A DNA stretch of 6,024 nucleotides. It comes from Selenomonas sp. (GTDB lineage: Bacteria; Bacillota_C; Negativicutes; Selenomonadales; Selenomonadaceae). Shown piece by piece: positions 1 through 5,429 of this stretch. The notes under the pieces are model-generated. The model did no database searches and was not told the DNA's origin. It saw nothing but the letters and a program-made list of their open reading frames with translations. Position 1 is the first letter of the stretch; every line of letters begins with the position of its first letter. A program made the position numbers and the translations under genes. The stretch lies in contig JAGAYB010000088.1 in the NCBI GenBank assembly GCA_017940705.1, positions 1 to 6,024 on the forward strand, given 5' to 3'.

Positions 1-830
1 CCCGGCACCAGACTGGCATTGTACTTCGTCTGTCCCTGCGCTGCCTCACCCGGCGCCCCCATGGGCAGGAACTTCATGGTATTTTCCGGGTCTATCTGCT
101 GTTTGAGGAAGTTAAGGCCGGCCTGATTAAAGCCGGAAAAATACATGACGTCCTTCGGCTCTGCCGTGTTTTCCGCCGGTTTCTCAGCTGTCTCTTCGGC
201 AGGCTTTTCCACGGCCTTTTCCTTCTCGGCAGATACCGCCTGCCGTGCTCTGTCCAAAAGTTCATCGCCGTAGACCTGCGTGTCCCCGGATTTTGCCCGT
301 TCTTCCTGTTCCTTTTTCTTCTCCGCCTCGGCCTTTTCCCTTGCCTCGGCAGACTTCTTTATATTGACCGTAGAGATTTTGGTTTTATTCTTCTTGTCCG
401 GCATGGACCATAGCGGAATCATTTCATCAATGGGCGTGATGAAAAACGTATAGGGGGTCATTTCCTTTATCCCTGCGGCCACTGCTCCCACCAGATAGCC
501 ATCCACATAGACAGGACTGCCGCTCATGCCCTGCAAAATGCCGCCCGTTTCCTCGATAACCGGGCCGGAAGCCTTAGCCATAATCATCGGCTGTGACCCC
601 TTGCCGTTTTCCATGTTGCCAATGATGTCGACCTGAAAATCGCGCAGCTGTCCACTGCTGTCAATCACTGTGTAGGCCGTACCAACCATGCCTTCCTGCA
701 CCTGACTGTGGGGCATGATGGGGTCCATCGCCCAGCTGGTCACCGGTGCAGTAAAAAGCATACCGGCCAATCCCAGGGCAGTCATTTTTTTCAGCATCGC
801 CCTGCCGGCTTTAATTTTACGCAAAATCAT
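1..830 (-). CDS. SpoIVB-type peptidase S55 domain protein, exported (partial, 3' end outside window)
   Basis: The visible 276 codons begin at ATG 830, just after an in-frame TGA. A TTG at 824 is a real alternative start, because the GAGGTG at 832-837 lies 7 bases from the TTG but only 1 base from the ATG. Residues 1-34 look like a signal peptide (basic start, hydrophobic stretch about 17-31, AWA-like end at 34). Residues about 42-140 match the S55 family: an EGMVGTAYTV segment at 46-55, the serine motif GMSGSPVY at 101-108 (S103 is the candidate nucleophile), then a VGAVAAG strand and TPIDEM. Residues 145-225 form a Lys/Glu/Ala-rich, probably coiled-coil or disordered linker. Family-like sequence resumes at YFSGFNQAGL (230-239). 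The only histidine visible is H41. SpoIVB itself is a sporulation signalling protease; the role here is unknown and could be envelope proteolysis or signalling. Peptidase activity is inferred from the motif alone. Confidence 0.85.
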   Translation of the reverse strand, partial: MILRKIKAGRAMLKKMTALGLAGMLFTAPVTSWAMDPIMPHSQVQEGMVGTAYTVIDSSGQLRDFQVDIIGNMENGKGSQPMIMAKASGPVIEETGGILQGMSGSPVYVDGYLVGAVAAGIKEMTPYTFFITPIDEMIPLWSMPDKKNKTKISTVNIKKSAEAREKAEAEKKKEQEERAKSGDTQVYGDELLDRARQAVSAEKEKAVEKPAEETAEKPAENTAEPKDVMYFSGFNQAGLNFLKQQIDPENTMKFLPMGAPGEAAQGQTKYNASLVP

Positions 831-831
831 T

Positions 832-837
832 CACCTC
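832..837 (-). promoter_or_regulatory. Ribosome binding site of the S55 gene
   Basis: Minus-strand GAGGTG. It lies 1 base from ATG 830 and 7 bases from TTG 824. By spacing alone, the TTG is the better initiation codon; by codon preference, the ATG is. The two differ by only two residues and do not alter the signal peptide. Confidence 0.6.
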
Positions 838-867
838 ATTTGCTCATATATCAAATGCTATCATTTC

Positions 868-896
868 ATTATAACGCTATCCCCGACCTTTTACCA
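868..896 (-). promoter_or_regulatory. Putative vegetative promoter for the S55 gene
   Basis: A perfect -10 hexamer TATAAT lies at 873-868 on the minus strand, in an AT-rich part of the 89-base gap. With a 17-base spacer the -35 is TGGTAA at 896-891, which matches TTGACA at only three positions. A start near 861 would give a leader of about 30 bases before the start codon. No sigma-28 type (TAAA-N15-GCCGATAT) motif is visible. The -10 is convincing but the -35 is weak, so this is tentative. Confidence 0.45.
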
Positions 897-919
897 TAGG
901 CAGAAAGTCCCAGAAGCAT

Positions 920-2398
920 TTATTTTTTTGTAAGTATCAGCGCCGAGCCTACCGAACGTTCATGACCGTCACTGGGAGAGTTCTGCAGCTCACCGCCTAT
1001 GACCAGAGCGCTGGAGCCGCCGCCATCCAGATTCATAGCGTCTCTTGCGCCCATTTTCACCAGCAGTTCAGCCCATTCTGTCAGCGTCAGCCCCACGCTT
1101 TCCTGCTGACGGCCATCCACTACCCCGAAGAGATAATTGCCGTTTTTCAGAATGGCTACCGCGCTGCGGGGCGCACGCCCGTAACGGATATCAGCCGGAA
1201 ACTGCTCCCAGCCGGCCGTAACCTTGACCGCACCTTTCTCCACCAGCCGGGGGCCGGCACCCATAATCTCCACGGCCTGATTCCAGGGGCTGCCCAGTTC
1301 CTGCGTGATTACAGCCTTGTCACCGACCCTGACCCCGGCAAAGGCCTCGGCCACCGAACCATGCACCGACACCACCACGCCGTTTTTCGGTATAACCGAA
1401 TTGCCGGTGTTTATCGCCGTCACCTTGCCGTTTACTACCGTATACTCTTTGCCAAACTCGTTGGTGCGTGTCCTGCTGCCGTACCAATGATTGTACAGGG
1501 TGAGATTATCTGCGCCGCGCTCTGCATCCACGCCGGATACAAATTGGGTTACGCCGCCCATAGTCACCCTGCCGTTATAGGAAACACGTCCCATCACGGG
1601 CTGTCCGTTGGACAGAATCCCCAGCGCCGTGCGCTTGTAATAAGTCGTTCCGGCCATCGTCCCGTCAATCTTCACCATGCCGATGGCATCGCCGTTTCCG
1701 GCAAAGTAAGTGGCATTTACTGCCGCCACAGCGTCCGTCATATCGGAAATGCCGCTGGTGGTCTGCAGCCCCGGTACATGCCCTCTGGCCAGCACCGGTT
1801 TTATCTTGTAAAGGTTTTTATCAGCTTCGACAAAGTAAGCCGTTACCTTGCCGGCATCATTCCAATAGACATACTCTCGTTTGGCAAGTCCCGGCGCTGC
1901 CAGTTCGCTGTACAGACCGTCAAATTTCAGGTTCAGCAGATTGCCGCCCAAATCCACGCCGTTTCCTTTTTTGCCGCCCGTTGCGGCAGCAGGCTTCCTG
2001 CCCGTGCTCTGCTTGGCAGACAGCACATCCACAAACACCCGTGCCGGATTAGCCAGCTTTTCCACTTTGTAGGTGAAGCCCTCACGCAGACGTATCGTCA
2101 CCAGCAAATGACCATTGCGCTCCGTGTATTTTACCGATTCCACTCTTGTACTTTTAAAGGACTTTTCCGCAATACGCCGCTTATCAACAGCGAAGAAATC
2201 CACCGTCAGCGTCCGTTTATCGGCTGACACCGTCACATTGTACTTCGGCATGGCTGACCAGTCAAAAACCACCCGGTCATGAGCAGAGCCGCTATGATAG
2301 CGCACAGATGTCAAATCTGCCGCGCCGGCCCATGCCGGCGTACCGAGCAAAGCCACCGCCAGCGATACGGCAGCCAGTTTACGAGATTTTATAAACAA
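920..2398 (-). CDS. Exported AMIN plus phosphodiester glycosidase (NAGPA/DUF2233) family protein
   Basis: This is predicted to be a 492-residue envelope protein. The start chosen is TTG 2398, nine bases after a perfect AGGAGG. The reading frame stays open to a TTG at 2443, but that codon lies at the terminator loop and has no binding site. Residues 1-24 are a signal peptide (KSRK, hydrophobic core, PAWA). Residues about 29-126 resemble an AMIN domain, a beta-sandwich known in cell-wall amidases and secretins for binding the envelope. A Gly/Ala/Lys linker follows at about 127-150. The rest is NAGPA-like: NATYF at 228-232, MGAGPRLVEKG in the later third, NLDGGGSS at 456-463, and a closing RSVGSALI at 481-488. 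Family members cleave sugars from phosphodiester links, the type member being the mammalian GlcNAc-1-phosphodiester 'uncovering' enzyme. The bacterial substrate here is not known; a phosphodiester-decorated wall or surface glycan is a guess. It follows flgJ but is separated from it by a terminator. Confidence 0.88.
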   Translation of the reverse strand: MFIKSRKLAAVSLAVALLGTPAWAGAADLTSVRYHSGSAHDRVVFDWSAMPKYNVTVSADKRTLTVDFFAVDKRRIAEKSFKSTRVESVKYTERNGHLLVTIRLREGFTYKVEKLANPARVFVDVLSAKQSTGRKPAAATGGKKGNGVDLGGNLLNLKFDGLYSELAAPGLAKREYVYWNDAGKVTAYFVEADKNLYKIKPVLARGHVPGLQTTSGISDMTDAVAAVNATYFAGNGDAIGMVKIDGTMAGTTYYKRTALGILSNGQPVMGRVSYNGRVTMGGVTQFVSGVDAERGADNLTLYNHWYGSRTRTNEFGKEYTVVNGKVTAINTGNSVIPKNGVVVSVHGSVAEAFAGVRVGDKAVITQELGSPWNQAVEIMGAGPRLVEKGAVKVTAGWEQFPADIRYGRAPRSAVAILKNGNYLFGVVDGRQQESVGLTLTEWAELLVKMGARDAMNLDGGGSSALVIGGELQNSPSDGHERSVGSALILTKK

Positions 2399-2407
2399 AC
2401 CAAAAGA

Positions 2408-2413
2408 CCTCCT
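2408..2413 (-). promoter_or_regulatory. Ribosome binding site fixing a TTG start
   Basis: A perfect AGGAGG on the minus strand sits nine bases before TTG 2398 and only five bases past the T-tract of the flgJ terminator. No ATG or GTG in the right frame is nearby, so this site decides the start of the glycosidase-like gene. Confidence 0.8.
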
Positions 2414-2418
2414 AGTAG

Positions 2419-2452
2419 AAAAAAACCGGGGCGGTTGACACAACCGCCCCAG
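2419..2452 (-). terminator. Rho-independent terminator after flgJ
   Basis: On the minus strand, GGGGCGGTTG (2450-2441), loop TGT, and CAACCGCCCC (2437-2428) form a perfect 10-bp stem. A C-G and a U-G pair at the base can extend it to 12 bp. Two G residues and seven T residues (2425-2419) follow. It begins 7-10 bases after the flgJ stop, so it should end the flagellar transcript. On the plus strand the hairpin is followed by AGCCTTGCTTTATTTT, a poorer tract, so termination is mainly in the minus direction. Confidence 0.92.
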
Positions 2453-2459
2453 CCTTGCT

Positions 2460-2876
2460 TTATTTTAGCATATTTTGACTCTGTTTCTCAACCTGCGGCT
2501 TCAGCTGCTTGTACATCATATCGGCAATGCCGATACCGCCGCCCTCAGCCACATTCTTCATCAGTTCATCATCGCGCATATCCTGAAAAATTTTGAGCGC
2601 ATTGGATTCGCCAAAGAGCTCATTTTTCGGCACCGTGGCCCGCATCTGCCGGTACATCATCGACAGGAACATCGCCTCAAAGCCCTCGCAGGCCTTCCGC
2701 AAATCCTTGTCACGTTTCACAGCCTCTGCATCCTCTGCCTTTGCCGTTGCCTTGCTCTGCAAATCCTTCAGCATATCGGCAAATTTTGCCGATTCTGCCG
2801 CCGTCTGCGCCGAATCATAAGTGGTGTTGCCCTTAATTCCCGTATTGCTGTTCAGTCCCAATGGTGAAATCTGCAT
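2460..2876 (-). CDS. flgJ: Flagellar rod assembly protein FlgJ, single-domain (rod-binding only)
   Basis: The 138-residue product corresponds to the N-terminal rod-binding half of FlgJ, which acts as the scaffold or cap for rod polymerisation in the periplasm. The family core spans about residues 59-125: LRKACEGFEAMF at 59-70, MYRQMR, LFGESNALKIFQDM and the GGGIGIADMMYKQL segment. The C-terminal glucosaminidase/muramidase domain of the roughly 310-residue enterobacterial protein is absent, as in many Firmicutes and alphaproteobacteria. The protein stops shortly after the core with a KPQVEKQSQ tail. There is no signal peptide, consistent with export through the flagellar type III apparatus. 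ATG 2876 is preferred because AGAGGTG lies six bases upstream; GTG 2885 and ATG 2882 fall inside that binding site. The stop of flgI overlaps the binding site, so the two genes are probably coupled. Confidence 0.92.
   Translation of the reverse strand: MQISPLGLNSNTGIKGNTTYDSAQTAAESAKFADMLKDLQSKATAKAEDAEAVKRDKDLRKACEGFEAMFLSMMYRQMRATVPKNELFGESNALKIFQDMRDDELMKNVAEGGGIGIADMMYKQLKPQVEKQSQNMLK
2462..2491 (-). promoter_or_regulatory. Possible promoter inside the 3' end of flgJ
   Basis: TTGAGA (2491-2486) and TAAAAT (2467-2462) are separated by 18 bases and lie over the last codons of flgJ. If used, transcription would begin near 2455, just ahead of the terminator hairpin, and run into the glycosidase-like gene. 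This AT-rich segment is also simply the end of a coding region (Gln-Asn-Met-Leu-Lys codons), so the match may be chance. Confidence 0.25.
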
Positions 2877-2882
2877 CTTCAT

Positions 2883-2889
2883 CACCTCT
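2883..2889 (-). promoter_or_regulatory. Ribosome binding site of flgJ, overlapping the flgI stop
   Basis: AGAGGTG on the minus strand begins with the last A of the flgI TAA stop and lies six bases before ATG 2876. This spacing rules against the upstream in-frame GTG 2885 and ATG 2882. Confidence 0.7.
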
Positions 2890-4007
2890 TAAATCAGCTG
2901 CAGCTCCGCATGCAGCGCCCCTGCCGCCTTCATGGCCTGCAAAATGGAAATAGTATCTCTGGGCGTAGCCCCGACAGCATTCAGCGCGCCGACAATATCG
3001 CTGACATTGGCCGTAGCCGGCAGTACAATCGTGCTGGCCTTATCCTCTTCCACCGTCACATCCGTGTTTTTCGTCACGATAGTCGTACCATAGCTGAACG
3101 GGTCCGGCTGGCTGGCCTCCTGATTCTTCTGCACCCTGATGGACAAGCCGCCCTGCGTGATAGCGATTTCGTCTACTGACACGTCACCGCCCATAACGAT
3201 GGTACCCGTGCGCTCATTAACCACAATTTTAGCCACCTTGTCGGGCATTACCGGCAATTCCTCAATGGAGGCTACAAAGCCCACCACATTGCCCCGGAAA
3301 TACGCCGGGACATTTATATCAATACGCCCCGGATTGACCGCCGAGGCAATACCGCCATACTGGGAATTGATGGCCTCTGCCATGCGGCTGGCCGTGGTAA
3401 AGTCAGGATGGGCCAGCGACAGGGACAAGCGCCCGTTATTGCCCAAATCATCCTCTACCGTCCGCTCCACGATAGCCCCATTGGGTGTCATGCCCACCGT
3501 GGGGAAATTCTTGGTCGCCGTAGAATTGCCGCCGCCCCGTCCGGCCATAAAGCCGCCGGTGGAAACAGCCCCCTGCGCCACGGCGTAAACCTCGCCGTTG
3601 CCGGCTTTCAAGGGTGTCTGCAAAAGCGTACCGCCCTGAATGCTGTCCGCATCACCGATGGAGGAAACGGTAATATCAATCGTATCCCCTTCCCGTACAA
3701 AGGGCGGCAAAGTCGCCGTCACCATAACGGCAGCTACGTTATCGGATTTCAGCGTCGACTGGCTGACCGCCACGCCGTAGGTTTTCAGCATATTGACGAT
3801 GGACTGCACCGTTTCCACGGATTTATTGGAATCGCCTGTACCGTTAAGCCCCACCACCAGACCATAGCCCATCAGCTGGTTGGAGCGGACGCCCTGCACC
3901 TTGGCAATATCCTTTATTCTGGTCACGGCATTATCGGCAAAGGCCACCCCGGGCACCAAAGACAAAGCCAGCGCGCAGCCGGTAAGAAATGCTACGAATC
4001 GTTTCAT
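2889..4007 (-). CDS. flgI: Flagellar P-ring protein FlgI
   Basis: The 372-residue product forms the P-ring, the periplasmic, peptidoglycan-level bushing around the rod. Residues 1-24 are a Sec signal peptide ending VAFA before DNAVTRIKDI. The conserved N-terminus QGVRSNQLMGYGLVVGLNG lies at 38-56. Further family landmarks are PPFVREGDTIDI, SIGDADSIQGGTLLQTPL and a C-terminus ending ILQAMKAAGALHAELQLI. Length is close to enterobacterial FlgI. ATG 4007 is chosen because GGAGG (4017-4013) lies five bases before it; the frame is open upstream to 4082, but that extension overlaps the end of flgH and would bury the signal peptide. The 22-base gap from flgH carries this site. The only cysteine is C11 in the signal peptide, so the intramolecular disulfide known in E. 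coli FlgI cannot form. FlgA, encoded upstream, is its expected chaperone. Confidence 0.97.
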   Translation of the reverse strand: MKRFVAFLTGCALALSLVPGVAFADNAVTRIKDIAKVQGVRSNQLMGYGLVVGLNGTGDSNKSVETVQSIVNMLKTYGVAVSQSTLKSDNVAAVMVTATLPPFVREGDTIDITVSSIGDADSIQGGTLLQTPLKAGNGEVYAVAQGAVSTGGFMAGRGGGNSTATKNFPTVGMTPNGAIVERTVEDDLGNNGRLSLSLAHPDFTTASRMAEAINSQYGGIASAVNPGRIDINVPAYFRGNVVGFVASIEELPVMPDKVAKIVVNERTGTIVMGGDVSVDEIAITQGGLSIRVQKNQEASQPDPFSYGTTIVTKNTDVTVEEDKASTIVLPATANVSDIVGALNAVGATPRDTISILQAMKAAGALHAELQLI

Positions 4008-4012
4008 GACTA

Positions 4013-4017
4013 CCTCC
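4013..4017 (-). promoter_or_regulatory. Ribosome binding site of flgI
   Basis: GGAGG followed by TAGTC and then ATG 4007. It fixes the start at the signal peptide rather than at the longer open frame beginning at 4082. Confidence 0.75.
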
Positions 4018-4029
4018 ACAAACAGTTTC

Positions 4030-4626
4030 TTAGAACAAGAAGTTGAATATCTGGGTGAGTATCCCCTGACGCTGTTTAGCATTCAAGGGGCCCTTGCCAT
4101 CAAATCTTACCGTTGCGCCGGCAATTTTCGTTGACGGAATGGTATTGTTGGCCGTCACATCCTCAGGACGGCAGATACCCTTAAAGGTTATCTTATGCTC
4201 ATTTTTGTTGTTCCAGATGGACTGCGTTCCCTCAAGCACCAGATTGCCGTTGGCCTGCACGTCAACCACCGTCACCGTCACATTGGCATTGGTGGTATTT
4301 TTTGAAGATGCCGCCCCATCGGCCTTAAAGGAATCAGAACCACCGATGGAGGCAGCCTTTATAAAGTCAAAGATGCCCACACCGGCGTCCAGCGATGATT
4401 TGCCGCTCTTGCTGTTGGAGTTGGAACGCGTATCAGATATAGAGGTGGATTCACTGATGACAATGGTCAGGATATCCCCAACGTCCGCGGCCTTGCGGTC
4501 GGAAAAAACGTTCCTGTACCGGCCGCCGCCAGCCCAAAGCGACTGGGCGGAAACCGCCGGTGCCACGGAGAAAAACAGCGTCCCGGCGGTCAGCGCCAAA
4601 GCGATTTGTTTTTTGTATTTTATCAT
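4030..4626 (-). CDS. flgH: Flagellar L-ring protein FlgH, apparently without lipid anchor cysteine
   Basis: The 198-residue product forms the L-ring, the rod bushing in the outer membrane. SLWAGGGRYRNVFSDRKAADVGDILTI (29-55) is the family signature, followed by a Ser/Asn/Lys-rich low-complexity stretch (about 58-78). Later come VDVQANGNLVLEG (121-133) and the family RPEDV box (153-157) leading to a KIAGATVRFDGKG segment. ATG 4626 is chosen because AGGT (4637-4634) lies seven bases upstream; an in-frame GTG at 4632 has no room for a binding site. The signal peptide (1-27, ending AVSA) looks like a signal-peptidase I substrate. There is no lipobox: the only cysteine is C152. Proteobacterial FlgH is normally a lipoprotein, so this is a real departure. 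The gap from flgA is 20 bases. Confidence 0.96.
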   Translation of the reverse strand: MIKYKKQIALALTAGTLFFSVAPAVSAQSLWAGGGRYRNVFSDRKAADVGDILTIVISESTSISDTRSNSNSKSGKSSLDAGVGIFDFIKAASIGGSDSFKADGAASSKNTTNANVTVTVVDVQANGNLVLEGTQSIWNNKNEHKITFKGICRPEDVTANNTIPSTKIAGATVRFDGKGPLNAKQRQGILTQIFNFLF

Positions 4627-4646
4627 AGTCACTACCTGCCTTTATA

Positions 4647-5429
4647 TCATCCTATCTTCACCGTGGCGGCGTCGATAACCTTGCCGCGTAAAGTCTTGGC
4701 AGACTTGGCGTTACGCACCTTTATCACTTCGCCGATACGCCCTTTTTGCAGGGCTACACCCTCAGCGCTGACCTCAACCCCGTGGTAACTGGCAACGAGC
4801 CGTACCGGTGCCCCGGAATGAATGACCACGGGATTTCGCAGCATGTTCTGCTCGATGGGCTGTCCCATTTGGATATAGCGTATCGGCACCCGGCCTTTAA
4901 GTTCCTCTGGTTTGGTCAGATAGCGCCCCTTGGCACCCATGACCTCGCGTTCCTCCACGCGCACAGAACTAGGGGAGATAACCGATTCCAAGGGCAGGGA
5001 AGCTCCGGCCACCAGCACTTTTTCAAAGACCTGAACCCGGTAATAGCAGATAACACGCCGATACAATTTGTCATCTACAAAAATGTGAATATGTACCGGC
5101 TGAACTCCTCCATAACGCAAAGTTCCCGGGATTTCCGCTGCATAACTCACCTTTCCGACAGGCAGGTGCACATCATGGGGGCTGGCAGTGAGGGTCAGCA
5201 CATGACGCCTGTCCTCGCCGCACTTATGCAGTTCCAGCTCCAGCTGCTGCCGCGCCAGACCTGCCAGCTTCTGCGAACTGACCAACTGGGGATAGACTTC
5301 CGCCTGCGTATAGCCGCCGTAAACAGCTTCTGCCCGCGGCGAAAATCCCAGCACTAACAGACAGAAGAAGCCACTCCATAGCATATATAATATACGGCAA
5401 GTGGCTAAGCGGCTTCTTTTAGTTTTCAT
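4647..5429 (-). CDS. flgA: Flagellar P-ring assembly chaperone FlgA
   Basis: The 260-residue product is the periplasmic chaperone that brings FlgI to the rod. Residues 1-35 are basic then hydrophobic (LWSGFFCLLVLGF) and end RAEA, consistent with a Sec signal peptide. About 36-130 is a poorly conserved N-terminal domain. About 134-196 is SAF-like (KVLVAGASLPLESVI, then GRVPIRYIQMGQPIEQNML). The C-terminal beta domain ends GEVIKVRNAKSAKTLRGKV (233-251), the pattern typical of FlgA. The protein is somewhat longer than the roughly 220 residues of enterobacterial FlgA. Its start ATG shares one base with the flgG stop (TGATG), and I see no convincing binding site before it, so translation is probably coupled to flgG. 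Two cysteines remain in the mature part (C70, C128); whether they pair is unknown. Confidence 0.93.
   Translation of the reverse strand: MKTKRSRLATCRILYMLWSGFFCLLVLGFSPRAEAVYGGYTQAEVYPQLVSSQKLAGLARQQLELELHKCGEDRRHVLTLTASPHDVHLPVGKVSYAAEIPGTLRYGGVQPVHIHIFVDDKLYRRVICYYRVQVFEKVLVAGASLPLESVISPSSVRVEEREVMGAKGRYLTKPEELKGRVPIRYIQMGQPIEQNMLRNPVVIHSGAPVRLVASYHGVEVSAEGVALQKGRIGEVIKVRNAKSAKTLRGKVIDAATVKIG

Noticed and set aside
900..930. A terminator between the glycosidase-like gene and the S55 gene
   Set aside because: The segment has a T-run on the plus strand and a repeated CAGAA, but I found no inverted repeat able to form a stem, and the T-run lies in the wrong orientation for the minus-strand transcript.
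962..2227. A 421-codon open frame on the plus strand, antisense to the glycosidase-like gene
   Set aside because: It mirrors a well-supported minus-strand gene with recognisable domains, has no family-like motifs, is rich in His/Arg/Pro as typical of shadow frames in GC-rich DNA, and I saw no good ribosome binding site.
2399..2443. N-terminal extension of the glycosidase-like protein from TTG 2443
   Set aside because: The codon falls at the loop of the flgJ terminator, has no binding site, and the extension places charged residues ahead of a good signal peptide. TTG 2398 after AGGAGG is better.
3975..4007. LTGC in the FlgI signal peptide (residues 8-11) as a lipobox
   Set aside because: Only ten residues precede the cysteine, too short for a normal lipoprotein signal, and a good signal-peptidase I site (VAFA before DN) follows at residue 24. 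P-ring proteins are not lipoproteins.
3408..4046. A 212-codon open frame on the plus strand, antisense to flgI
   Set aside because: It lies opposite a clear FlgI coding sequence and its translation resembles no protein pattern I recognise.
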